NCBI GenBank assembly: GCA_002473385.1
Contig: DKTR01000020.1
Coordinates: forward strand, 1 to 35,628
Length of the DNA stretch: 35,628 nucleotides
Source of the DNA: Lachnospiraceae bacterium UBA7225
GTDB taxonomy: Bacteria; Bacillota; Clostridia; Lachnospirales; Lachnospiraceae
Direction: 5' to 3'
Below are positions 1 through 6,976 of the stretch, one piece after another (within the stretch, counting starts at the first letter, position 1; every line of letters starts with the position of its first letter). A model generated the notes under the pieces. That model ran no database searches, was not told the DNA's origin, and saw only the letters and a program-made list of their open reading frames with translations. Made by a program: the position numbers and the translations under genes.

Positions 1-1
1 G

Positions 2-424
2 ACAAAGGGAAGATATGCGCTGCGTATTATGCTGGATCTTGCCGTGATGGGCGGGGACGGGCCGGTGCGTGTAAAGGATATTGCAAAAAGGCAGGATATT
101 TCTGTGAAATACATGGAACAGATCGTTACGATTCTCTCGAAAGCCGGATATTTAAAGAGCATCCGCGGTCCGCAGGGCGGCTACCGCCTGGCAAAGCAGC
201 CAAAGGATTACACGGTCGGAATGATTCTGCGCCTCACGGAGGGCAGCCTTGCTCCGGTGGCATGCCTGGAGGATGAGACAAACCTTTGTCCACGGCAGGA
301 GCAGTGCGTGACGCTGCGTCTGTGGAAGGAGCTGGACGGGGCGATCCGCGGTGTTGTGGACAGATATACTCTGGAGGATCTGGCACAGTGGCAGATGGAA
401 ATGGGAAACAATTATGTGATCTGA
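2..424 (+). CDS. Rrf2/IscR-family transcriptional regulator (5' end cut by window edge)
   Basis: The reading frame is already open at base 2 and encodes TKGRYALRIMLDLA, the usual Rrf2 opening, so the true start lies a few codons outside the window; the ATG at 29 is internal. A winged helix-turn-helix spans the first ~60 residues (DIAKRQDISVKYMEQIV, then the wing GPQGGYRLAK). Three cysteines follow in a C-x7-C-x5-C pattern (about 263-307), resembling but not identical to the C-x5-C-x5-C iron-sulfur ligands of E. coli IscR. Rrf2 proteins bind DNA as dimers and sense Fe-S status, cysteine supply or nitric oxide. No isc/suf or cysteine gene lies in the window to identify the target, so the ligand is open. 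Family call is secure; Fe-S binding is inferred. Confidence 0.9.
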   Translation, partial: TKGRYALRIMLDLAVMGGDGPVRVKDIAKRQDISVKYMEQIVTILSKAGYLKSIRGPQGGYRLAKQPKDYTVGMILRLTEGSLAPVACLEDETNLCPRQEQCVTLRLWKELDGAIRGVVDRYTLEDLAQWQMEMGNNYVI

Positions 425-438
425 TTTATAAAAACCAG

Positions 439-467
439 TTGAGAATTTCAGAAAAATAAGTTATAAT
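439..467 (+). promoter_or_regulatory. Sigma-A type promoter for the purine leader
   Basis: TTGAGA at 439-444 and a perfect TATAAT at 462-467 are separated by 17 bases. Transcription would start near 474, immediately before the first pairing stem of the riboswitch at 477, which fits a leader that begins with the aptamer. Confidence 0.8.
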
Positions 468-474
468 CAAAAAA

Positions 475-548
475 GCAGTTGTACGACTGGCGGAAGAGCA
501 GGGTTACCTGTGGGAAGTACAACTTATTTTAATGCCGACCGCCTGGGC
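475..548 (+). ncRNA. ZTP/ZMP riboswitch (pfl motif)
   Basis: The two conserved pfl blocks are present: GACTGGCGG at 485-493 and CCGCCTGGGC at 539-548. P1 is a perfect 8-bp stem (477-484 with 517-524). A small hairpin CAGG/CCTG (499-502 with 507-510) sits inside it. GGCGG 489-493 can pair with CCGCC 539-543, the pseudoknot expected for this class. ZTP riboswitches sense the purine intermediate ZMP (AICAR) or ZTP and turn genes on when 10-formyl-tetrahydrofolate is short. The downstream genes use exactly these metabolites, supporting the call. Confidence 0.9.
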
Positions 549-585
549 GACCGCTGTTGACGAGACAGGTCCTCAGGCGGTTTTT
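539..585 (+). terminator. Riboswitch-controlled intrinsic terminator
   Basis: CCGCCTG at 539-545 pairs perfectly with CAGGCGG at 574-580, followed by T5 at 581-585. The 5' arm is the same segment that forms the riboswitch pseudoknot, so ligand-bound aptamer and terminator are mutually exclusive. The sequence therefore predicts an ON switch: ZMP or ZTP binding frees transcription into the IMP cyclohydrolase gene. Confidence 0.88.
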
Positions 586-607
586 GACATACAGAAAGGA
601 GAAAAAC

Positions 608-1321
608 ATGGGCAGATTATCACTGGAACAGGAACTGAAAAACAATGCTTACCCCGGAAGAGGAATTGTGATTGGAAAGTCGGAGGATGGCACAAAGGCT
701 GTCGCTGCGTACTTCATCATGGGACGAAGTGAAAACAGCCGCAACCGCGTGTTTGTGGAGGATGGCGCAGGCATCCGCACGCAGGCATTTGATCCGGCAA
801 AGCTCACTGATCCGAGCCTCATCATTTACGCACCAGTCCGCGTGCTTGGCAACAAGACAATTGTTACGAACGGCGATCAGACTGATACGATTTATGAGGG
901 CATGGACCGTCAGCTTACATTTGAGCAGTCTCTGCGCAGCCGGGAATTTGAGCCGGATGCGCCGAACTATACACCGCGTATTTCGGGAATTATGCATATT
1001 GAGGACGGAAAATATAACTATGCGATGTCTATTTTAAAGAGTAACCAGGGAGACCCGGAGAGCTGCCAGCGTTTTACCTTTGCCTATGAAAATCCGAAGG
1101 CAGGCGAGGGACATTTTATCCACACCTATCAGTGTGACGGCAATCCGCTGCCAAGCTTTGCAGGAGAGCCGAAGCCGGTAACAATTCCGGACGATATTGA
1201 GACATTCACAGAGATGCTCTGGAGCAGTCTGAATGAGGATAATAAGGTATCCCTCTTTGTACGCTACATCGACATTGCTACCGGAGAATATCAGACAAGG
1301 ATTGTAAATAAAAACAATTAA
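608..1321 (+). CDS. IMP cyclohydrolase (stand-alone, PurO-like)
   Basis: The protein of 237 residues matches the IMP cyclohydrolase family first known from archaeal PurO: opening LEQELKNNAYPGRGI, then YFIMGRSENSRNR, and APVRVLGNKTIVTNGDQTDTIYEGM. It would close the ring of formyl-AICAR to give IMP, the last step of purine synthesis, in the cytoplasm. The start is the ATG at 608, 7 bases after an AAAGGAG-type ribosome site; an upstream in-frame start at 557 lies inside the terminator stem and is rejected. The AICAR transformylase gene follows 24 bases downstream, so the two steps normally fused in bifunctional PurH are separate here. Expression should be under the ZTP riboswitch. Family assignment is by recognition of conserved segments; active-site residues were not mapped. 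Confidence 0.85.
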   Translation: MGRLSLEQELKNNAYPGRGIVIGKSEDGTKAVAAYFIMGRSENSRNRVFVEDGAGIRTQAFDPAKLTDPSLIIYAPVRVLGNKTIVTNGDQTDTIYEGMDRQLTFEQSLRSREFEPDAPNYTPRISGIMHIEDGKYNYAMSILKSNQGDPESCQRFTFAYENPKAGEGHFIHTYQCDGNPLPSFAGEPKPVTIPDDIETFTEMLWSSLNEDNKVSLFVRYIDIATGEYQTRIVNKNN

Positions 1322-1345
1322 ACACGAGAGAAAGGATATGAGATC

Positions 1346-2521
1346 ATGAAAGAACTGCAGTTAAAATATGGCTGTAACCCTAATCAAAAGCCCTCCCGCA
1401 TCTACATGCAGGAAGGAGAACTTCCCATTGAAGTACTTTCCGGAAAACCGGGCTACATTAACTTTCTGGATGCGCTGAACGGCTGGCAGCTTGTGTGTGA
1501 ACTGAAAAAGGCTACCGGGCTTCCTGCAGCAACCTCCTTTAAACATGTTTCACCGGCCGGCGCGGCGATCGGACTTCCGCTCACAGAGACGCTGGCAAAG
1601 ATTTACTGGGTGGATGACTGCGGCGAATTATCCCCGCTGGCATGCGCCTATGCGAGAGCGCGCGGAGCGGACAGAATGTCCTCCTTTGGCGATTTTATCG
1701 CGCTGTCCGATACCTGCGACAGGGATACTGCCATGCTGATTAAGCGCGAAGTTTCCGATGGCGTGATCGCTCCGGGCTATACAGAGGAAGCGCTGGAAAT
1801 TCTGAAGACAAAGAAGAACGGTAATTATAACGTCATCCGGATTGATGAAAATTATGTACCGGCGCCGATCGAGCACAAGGAAGTGTTCGGCGTTACATTT
1901 GAACAGGGGCGTCAGGAGCTGCCGATCGACGATGCGCTGCTTTCAAATATTGTTACAGAAAAGAAAGAGTTGTCCGATGCGGCAATCCGTGATATGAAAA
2001 TTGCGCTCATTACACTGAAATATACACAGTCAAATTCTGTCTGCTTTGTGAAAGACGGACAGGCAATCGGTATCGGGGCCGGACAGCAGTCCCGCGTACA
2101 CTGTACAAGACTTGCCGGACAGAAGGCGGATAACTGGCTGCTGCGTCAGTGCCCGAAGGTGATGGATCTTCCGTTTATTGACGGCATCCGACGCGCAGAC
2201 CGCGACAATGCCATCGACGTATATATTGGCGAGGAGTACATGGACGTGCTGGCGGATGGCGCATGGCAGAAAATATTTAAGACAAAACCAGAGGTGTTCA
2301 CCAGAGAAGAAAAGCGTGCATGGCTGGATCAGATGGATGGCGTAACGCTTGGTTCGGATGCTTTCTTCCCGTTCAGCGATAATATTGAGCGCGCTCATAA
2401 GAGCGGCGTGAAATATATCGCGCAGCCGGGTGGATCTGTGCGTGATGACCTGGTGATCGAGTGCTGCAATAAATACGGCATGGTTATGGCATTTACCGGT
2501 ATCCGTCTGTTCCATCATTAA
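1346..2521 (+). CDS. AICAR formyltransferase (PurH C-terminal domain type)
   Basis: The 391-residue protein corresponds to the transformylase half of PurH without the N-terminal cyclohydrolase. The hallmark SFKHVSPAGAAIGLPL lies near residues 64-79; the H of KHVSPAG belongs to the family's conserved catalytic region. NSVCFVKDGQAIGIGAGQQSRVHCTRLAG lies mid-protein, and SDAFFPFSDNIERA and YIAQPGGSVRDD near the C-terminus; all are typical of this domain. It transfers a formyl group from 10-formyl-THF to AICAR (ZMP), the ligand of the upstream riboswitch. Start: ATG 1346 with GAGAAAGGA upstream; an ATG at 1338 is out of frame. It is co-transcribed with the cyclohydrolase gene, and the HAD gene starts 15 bases after it. 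Confidence 0.92.
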   Translation: MKELQLKYGCNPNQKPSRIYMQEGELPIEVLSGKPGYINFLDALNGWQLVCELKKATGLPAATSFKHVSPAGAAIGLPLTETLAKIYWVDDCGELSPLACAYARARGADRMSSFGDFIALSDTCDRDTAMLIKREVSDGVIAPGYTEEALEILKTKKNGNYNVIRIDENYVPAPIEHKEVFGVTFEQGRQELPIDDALLSNIVTEKKELSDAAIRDMKIALITLKYTQSNSVCFVKDGQAIGIGAGQQSRVHCTRLAGQKADNWLLRQCPKVMDLPFIDGIRRADRDNAIDVYIGEEYMDVLADGAWQKIFKTKPEVFTREEKRAWLDQMDGVTLGSDAFFPFSDNIERAHKSGVKYIAQPGGSVRDDLVIECCNKYGMVMAFTGIRLFHH

Positions 2522-2536
2522 TTTTGCGGGGCGTTT

Positions 2537-3220
2537 ATGAGATATAAGACGTTATTTCTGGATGCGGACGAAACACTGCTGGATTTTAAGAAGGCAGAGG
2601 CGCAGGGACTGGAAAATGCTCTGCGCCGTCATCAGCTTCCGTTCGATAAAAAAATTTTAGCGCTGTATTCCGGCATTAATAAGAGATGCTGGGAAGAGTT
2701 TGAGCAGGGTATTTTTGACAAAGATACCCTGCTTGTTGAGCGTTTCAGACGTCTTTTCCAGGCGCTTGCTATCACAGCAGATCCCGAAATGGTGCGCCGC
2801 ACGTATCACGAGGAGCTTGGAAAGGGCGGATTTCTGATCCCGCATGCCTATGAAGTGTGTGAAGCACTGGGAAAAACGCATGATCTTTATATTGTGACAA
2901 ACGGTGTTGCCGCCACGCAGTACAGCAGATTTGCGCGCAGCGGACTGGATAAGCTCGTAAAGGGCATTTTTGTGTCCGAGGAGGTTGGCGTACCAAAGCC
3001 GCAGAAGGAATATTTCGATTATGTGTTTGCACAGATTCCGGGCTTTAAAAAGGAGCAGGCACTGATGGTCGGCGATTCCCTGACAGCGGACATCCAGGGA
3101 GGCATTCATGCGGGGCTGGATACGTGCTGGTATAACCCTGGAAGAAATCAGGCACCTGCCGGTCTTAATATCACATATGAAATACATGATATCCGGGAAC
3201 TGACAGAAATTGCCGGATGA
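2537..3220 (+). CDS. HAD-family nucleotidase, YjjG-like
   Basis: The 227-residue HAD hydrolase has motif I as FLDADETLLDF (the DxDxT nucleophile pair, residues 8-12), motif II around IVTNGVAATQYSRF, a lysine in GVPKPQKEYFDYVF, and motif IV as MVGDSLTADIQGG. The ETLLDF wording and the C1-type helical cap match YjjG, a nucleotidase acting on non-canonical pyrimidine nucleotides. It follows the purine genes by 15 bases and probably shares their transcript, so a nucleotide-housekeeping role fits. The substrate is inferred from the family only, and related phosphoglycolate phosphatases look similar. Confidence 0.85.
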   Translation: MRYKTLFLDADETLLDFKKAEAQGLENALRRHQLPFDKKILALYSGINKRCWEEFEQGIFDKDTLLVERFRRLFQALAITADPEMVRRTYHEELGKGGFLIPHAYEVCEALGKTHDLYIVTNGVAATQYSRFARSGLDKLVKGIFVSEEVGVPKPQKEYFDYVFAQIPGFKKEQALMVGDSLTADIQGGIHAGLDTCWYNPGRNQAPAGLNITYEIHDIRELTEIAG

Positions 3221-3273
3221 AGTATGCAGTAAGGAAAAACAAATTTTAAAATACCGGGAAGATGAAGTGAGTT

Positions 3274-4737
3274 ATGAAATCTATGTGGAAAAAAATGGCA
3301 GGTAAAATTGCAGATAAATTTGTGGATTTTGGCTACTGGCTGGAGGACGCCTACTGTGAATGCAGACTGCGTGCGAAAAAAGCAAAGAGAAAAAGGGAAA
3401 AACTGAAAAAGACTTTGTCCGGGGAAGAATTTAAACAGTACCGCAGGAGAGAGCTGCTGCAGATGACAGCAAAGGGTGGCGGGATTGTTTTGTGCGCGGC
3501 AGCGGTAATACTTCTGTTATTTCTGGGCGTTTCAAAGCTTGTACATCTGGCCGGAGACGCACTGTCGGCATCGCGCGAGACGGAACCTGTCACGGAACTT
3601 GCCGCGGAGACAGAGCCGGTTTATGAGGAAAAGGATATTACTATCGGCAGTACCGGCTGTATGCTGCTGCATTCTCCGTTTATCGATTCCTATCCGGATG
3701 CGGAGGGAAACTATGATTTTTCTTCCATTTACAAGTATATTACTCCTTATTACAGTGCGCCGGATTATATGACCTGTGAATTTGAGGGAGCACTTGGCGG
3801 GGAAGATCTTGGCTATTCCGGTTATCCCAATTTTAAGTCACCGGATGTGATTATTGAAAATATCAAAGGCAGCGGTGTGGATCTGCAGATGCTTGCGACT
3901 AATCATATTTACGATGCATGGTCCTATGGCTTTATGCGCACCATGGAGGTCTATGGGGAAAAGGGCATTGCCTATACCGGAATACGGAAAAATGAACTGG
4001 AAAAACGGTATTACATAGCAGACATCCATGGCATAAAAGTAGGGTTTACTGATTATGTCTATGAGACAACAAACGTGACAGGCGGTCCCGATAAGAGCAT
4101 CAACGGAATGATTCTTGAGACGGCTGATGCGCCGCTGCTGAATTCTTTTAATTACGATGATCTTCCTTCTTTCTATGCGGAGATGGAAGAAAACATCCGG
4201 GAAATGAAAGCGGAGGGTGCACAGTTTATCATTGCAAACATGCATTGGGGAACGGAGTACCAGCTGCAAGAAGCGCAATATCAGGATGAAATCGCGCAGA
4301 AGCTCTGCGATCTTGGCATAAACGCAATTATTGGAGGACATCCGCACTGTGAACAGCCTATCGATGTGCTTACGTCCGCGGACGGTGCAAAGATGTTTGT
4401 GGTGTATTCAGAAGGAAATGCGCTCAGCAATCAGCGTACCTATCTGATGGATGAGATGCCAACCGGACATACGGAGGACGGTGCGATGATTACTCTGCAT
4501 TTGCACCAGGACAGCAGAGGAAAGGTTTCGCTGACAGATGTTGATCTGCTGCCGACCTGGGTATACCGTTATTCAGATGAGAGCGGTTCAAAGTACTATA
4601 TTCTGCCGCTGGACGATGTGGCAAATATTGAAAGTACTACGGGAATCGCGGATATCCGGGAAGAAGCCCAGGCATCCTATGACCGCACGATGGGGGTAAT
4701 GAAAGAAGGATTGACAAAAGCGAAAGAAGCGTTCTAG
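3274..4737 (+). CDS. CapA-family protein, single-pass membrane anchored
   Basis: The 487-residue protein starts with about 65 residues that are strongly basic (CRLRAKKAKRKREKLKK). One transmembrane segment follows (GIVLCAAAVILLLFLGVSKLV, about 70-90), then an extracellular domain. From about residue 118 the CapA fold (metallophosphatase-like) is clear: IGSTGCMLLHS, CEFEGALGG, MLATNHIYDAWSYG, ANMHWGTEYQ and IIGGHPHCEQPI. These include the Asn/His positions typical of the metal-binding loops. CapA/PgsA proteins are linked to poly-gamma-glutamate capsule synthesis, but no pgsB/pgsC partners are visible, so this is better seen as a solitary surface CapA-domain enzyme of unknown substrate. The ribosome site before ATG 3274 is weak (GGAAGATGAAG). 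Confidence 0.85.
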   Translation: MKSMWKKMAGKIADKFVDFGYWLEDAYCECRLRAKKAKRKREKLKKTLSGEEFKQYRRRELLQMTAKGGGIVLCAAAVILLLFLGVSKLVHLAGDALSASRETEPVTELAAETEPVYEEKDITIGSTGCMLLHSPFIDSYPDAEGNYDFSSIYKYITPYYSAPDYMTCEFEGALGGEDLGYSGYPNFKSPDVIIENIKGSGVDLQMLATNHIYDAWSYGFMRTMEVYGEKGIAYTGIRKNELEKRYYIADIHGIKVGFTDYVYETTNVTGGPDKSINGMILETADAPLLNSFNYDDLPSFYAEMEENIREMKAEGAQFIIANMHWGTEYQLQEAQYQDEIAQKLCDLGINAIIGGHPHCEQPIDVLTSADGAKMFVVYSEGNALSNQRTYLMDEMPTGHTEDGAMITLHLHQDSRGKVSLTDVDLLPTWVYRYSDESGSKYYILPLDDVANIESTTGIADIREEAQASYDRTMGVMKEGLTKAKEAF

Positions 4738-4757
4738 CTAGTGCAAATTTCTGTTCA

Positions 4758-4841
4758 CAAAAACATGTTCGAAAATATGTTCGAAAAGTATTGACAAACA
4801 TTTGTTCTGACTGTATAATCAAGATATCGAACACAGGTTCT
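4758..4841 (+). promoter_or_regulatory. Cluster of LexA (SOS) boxes
   Basis: Gram-positive LexA recognises CGAAC-N4-GTTCG. This leader has CGAAAATATGTTCG at 4770-4783 (one mismatch), CAAACATTTGTTCT at 4795-4808 (between the -35 and -10) and CGAACACAGGTTCT at 4828-4841 (one mismatch, just after the expected start). A weaker site CAAAAACATGTTCG lies at 4758-4771. The boxes flank and overlap a strong promoter, the layout expected for tight SOS repression. The lexA gene itself is not in the window, so repression by LexA is inferred from sequence match and from the YneA-like product. Confidence 0.8.
4791..4819 (+). promoter_or_regulatory. Consensus promoter of the LysM gene
   Basis: TTGACA at 4791-4796 and TATAAT at 4814-4819, 17 bases apart, are a perfect sigma-A promoter. 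Such strength is tolerable only if repressed, which agrees with the surrounding LexA-like boxes. Transcription would start near 4826. Confidence 0.85.
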
Positions 4842-4876
4842 GATTATACTTAAGGGGAAAAGTGAGGGAGATACTT

Positions 4877-5218
4877 ATGAGCAGAACAAGAAAAGAGAGA
4901 ATACTTCAGAGACGCAGGATTCAGAGAAACAGACGGATCGCATCCATCTGCGCGATGGTTGTGCTGTCACTTACCGTTTCGATTCTTTTTCATAATTTTG
5001 GTGCGCAGGCGGAAAGACCGCAGACCTATAAATACTATGCTGAAGTGCGCGTAGAAAGCGGCGATACACTATGGGACATTGCCATGCAGTATATGACAGA
5101 AGAATACCGGAGCGTAAACGAATATATCCGTGAAATAAAGAAAATCAATCATCTGGGAGCAACGCTGCAATATGGTCAGATTCTGACCATCCCATATTAT
5201 TCAGATGAGCAGAAATAG
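4877..5218 (+). CDS. YneA-like LysM protein, probable SOS cell-division suppressor
   Basis: The protein of 113 residues has a very basic N-terminus (nine Arg and two Lys in the first 20 residues). A transmembrane or signal-anchor helix follows (about 21-38, IASICAMVVLSLTVSILF), then a single LysM domain (about 54-108: RVESGDTLWDIA ... INHLGATLQYGQILTIPYY). The size and architecture match YneA of Bacillus and its clostridial counterparts, which are made during the SOS response and block septation from outside the membrane. The promoter with LexA-like boxes supports the same role. ATG 4877 is chosen because of GAGGGAG 6 bases upstream; a GTG at 4862 preceded by AAGGGG would add five residues and cannot be excluded. 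Unlike in Bacillus, lexA is not divergent next to it: CapA lies upstream on the same strand. Confidence 0.8.
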   Translation: MSRTRKERILQRRRIQRNRRIASICAMVVLSLTVSILFHNFGAQAERPQTYKYYAEVRVESGDTLWDIAMQYMTEEYRSVNEYIREIKKINHLGATLQYGQILTIPYYSDEQK

Positions 5219-5274
5219 AGAGACATCCGGACTGGCGGCGGGAAATCCATGCTTGCATATGAGCAATTGTGTTC

Positions 5275-5303
5275 TTGACAATCTGGAAGTGGTGTGATAA
5301 TTT
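5275..5303 (+). promoter_or_regulatory. Probable promoter of the Xer gene
   Basis: A perfect TTGACA at 5275-5280 is followed after 17 bases by TAATTT at 5298-5303; a GATAAT at 5296-5301 is an alternative -10 with shorter spacing. The -10 is weaker than that of the LysM promoter. No convincing terminator lies between the LysM and Xer genes, so read-through from the LexA-box promoter is also possible. Confidence 0.6.
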
Positions 5304-5309
5304 ATAGGG

Positions 5310-5355
5310 ATAGATACATCTATACGACAAACCATAGTTTTTCCAATAGATGTAT
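5310..5355. repeat. ATAGAT palindrome and 10-bp inverted repeat in the Xer leader
   Basis: ATAGAT-AC-ATCTAT at 5310-5323 is a perfect 6-2-6 palindrome. ATACATCTAT at 5314-5323 is also perfectly inverted against ATAGATGTAT at 5346-5355, with 22 bases between. The array lies at and just downstream of the expected transcription start and about 35 bases before the start codon, so it could be an operator for a dimeric regulator, a recombinase-binding site or an RNA hairpin. The function is unknown. Confidence 0.65.
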
Positions 5356-5390
5356 GTGTGAAAAGGCTTATTTGCGAAAGGAATCACAAA

Positions 5391-6449
5391 ATGGACAAAA
5401 ATCAGCTTACTTATCACGAACAGGTAAAGGTAGACAATACTTTGCGAATGCGTGAAATTTTAAAAACCATGCCTGGCTTTGCCAGGGATTATTTCCGTGC
5501 CATTGAGCCAACCACTTCGACGCGCACCAGAATTTCCTATGCATATGATATCCGTTTGTTTTTTCAGTTTCTGTTAGATGAAAATCCGTCGCTTCGCGGA
5601 AAAGAAATGACGGATATTCCGCTGGATATTCTTGATAAAGTCAAACCGGTTGATATTGAAGAATATCTGGAATATTTAAAGGTATATCAATCTGAGGATG
5701 GTCTGAAAACAAACGGTGAACGTGCTTTAAAGCGAAAAATGGTAGCTTTGCGCGGCTTTTATGCTTACTATTTTAAGCGTGAGCTGATTAAAACAAATCC
5801 GACCGTGCTTGTGGACATGCCCAAAATCCATGATAAAGCGATTGTGCGCCTGGATACAGATGAAACGGCATCTCTGCTGGATTATATAGAGCATGCCGGG
5901 GATTCGCTGTCCGGTCAGAAAAAAGTATATTGGGAGAAAACAAAGCTGCGTGATCTTGCTCTGGTCACGCTGCTTCTTGGCACCGGCATTCGTGTCTCCG
6001 AGTGCGTCGGGCTGGATATTGGCGATATTGACTTCAAAAATAATGGAATCAAAGTTGTCCGCAAAGGCGGCAATGAAATGGTCGTCTATTTCGGGGATGA
6101 GGTTGAAAAAGCTCTGCAGGATTATCTGAAGGAACGTTGCGGCATCACCCCTGTGGCGGGTCATGAAAATGCATTGTTTCTTTCTACGCAGCGGAAACGG
6201 CTCGGTGTGCAGGCGGTCGAAAATCTCGTAAAAAAGTATGCACAGCAAATTACGTCTACAAAAAAAATCACACCGCATAAGCTTCGCAGTACCTACGGAA
6301 CCAGTCTGTACCAGGAAACCAATGACATCTACCTGGTGGCGGATGTTTTGGGACACAAAGATGTAAATACAACGAAAAAGCATTATGCAGCGATGGATGA
6401 TGCGCGCAGGCGCAGCGCTGCTTCTGCTGTACATCTGCGGGAACCGTAA
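5391..6449 (+). CDS. Tyrosine recombinase, XerC/XerD-like
   Basis: The 352-residue protein has an N-terminal SAM-like DNA-binding domain (about 30-145) and a C-terminal catalytic domain. All six catalytic positions are visible: Arg in GTGIRVSE (~201), Lys in VRKGGNE (~225), His and Arg in HKLRSTYG (~296, 299), His in LGHKDVNTT (~322) and the nucleophile Tyr in KKHYAAM (~332). It should therefore be active in site-specific recombination, most likely dimer resolution like other Xer proteins rather than phage integration, since no phage genes are near. Start: ATG 5391 after GCGAAAGGAA; the in-frame start at 5358 would delete the leader repeats and lacks a ribosome site. It follows the YneA-like gene. 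Confidence 0.88.
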   Translation: MDKNQLTYHEQVKVDNTLRMREILKTMPGFARDYFRAIEPTTSTRTRISYAYDIRLFFQFLLDENPSLRGKEMTDIPLDILDKVKPVDIEEYLEYLKVYQSEDGLKTNGERALKRKMVALRGFYAYYFKRELIKTNPTVLVDMPKIHDKAIVRLDTDETASLLDYIEHAGDSLSGQKKVYWEKTKLRDLALVTLLLGTGIRVSECVGLDIGDIDFKNNGIKVVRKGGNEMVVYFGDEVEKALQDYLKERCGITPVAGHENALFLSTQRKRLGVQAVENLVKKYAQQITSTKKITPHKLRSTYGTSLYQETNDIYLVADVLGHKDVNTTKKHYAAMDDARRRSAASAVHLREP

Positions 6450-6491
6450 ATGTACATAATATAGTTATGTAAATTATTAGCGTATTAAGAT

Positions 6492-6514
6492 GCGGGCGCC
6501 ATCTGGCAGCCCGC
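6492..6514. terminator. Hairpin between convergent genes, possible shared terminator
   Basis: GCGGGC-GCC, loop ATCT, GGC-A-GCCCGC forms a 9-bp GC-rich stem with a single bulged A. It lies 43 bases after the Xer stop and 21 bases beyond the stop of dtd on the other strand. The plus-strand tail ATTCATTTT is only moderately T-rich and the minus-strand tail is poorer, so termination efficiency is uncertain. Confidence 0.6.
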
Positions 6515-6534
6515 AATTCATTTTAGCAAATTTA

Positions 6535-6972
6535 TCAATTTTCAAGGATAATGGTAAATGGTCCGTCATTCACCAGTGCCACCTTCATATCTGCACCAAA
6601 AGAGCCGGTCTCTACGATAGGCACTTGTTTTTTACATTCAGAGACAATATAGTTATAAAGCTCTTCTGCCATTTCCGGCTCCCCGGCTTCGATAAAGCTG
6701 GGGCGGTTTCCTTTTTTACAATTTGCATAGAGGGTAAACTGGGATACCAGAAGCAGACTGCCGTCCACATCCTTCAGAGACAGATTGGTCTTTCCGTTGG
6801 CATCCTCAAAGATGCGAAGCCCGATCATTTTTTTAATCAGGGCATCGGCATTTTCACGGGTATCTTCTTTTCCGGCTCCAATAAGCACCAGGAAACCCTT
6901 CTGAATGGCTCCGATAACCTTTTCATCGACTGTTACCGAAGACTCTGTTACTCGCTGAATTACAAATTTCAT
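6535..6972 (-). CDS. dtd: D-aminoacyl-tRNA deacylase
   Basis: Starting at ATG 6972 (MKFVIQRVTESSVTV) the protein has 145 residues, the normal DTD length. It carries both active-site signatures: LLLVSQFTLYA (the SQxTL motif) around residue 75 and VALVNDGPFT near the C-terminus (the NxGPxT motif, here with Phe where Val is common). DTD removes D-amino acids and glycine from mischarged tRNAs in the cytoplasm. The 14 extra residues of the longer open frame (MKRFWQKIKRKFNK) overlap the end of the upstream kinase-like gene and do not belong to the family. The gene starts 4 bases after that gene ends and is probably co-transcribed with it. Confidence 0.93.
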   Translation of the reverse strand: MKFVIQRVTESSVTVDEKVIGAIQKGFLVLIGAGKEDTRENADALIKKMIGLRIFEDANGKTNLSLKDVDGSLLLVSQFTLYANCKKGNRPSFIEAGEPEMAEELYNYIVSECKKQVPIVETGSFGADMKVALVNDGPFTIILEN

Positions 6973-6976
6973 TTTG

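Noticed and set aside
5391..6449. Recombinase as evidence of a prophage or integrative element
   Set aside because: No phage, plasmid or conjugation genes, no tRNA and no att-like direct repeats were seen around it; a housekeeping Xer role fits better.
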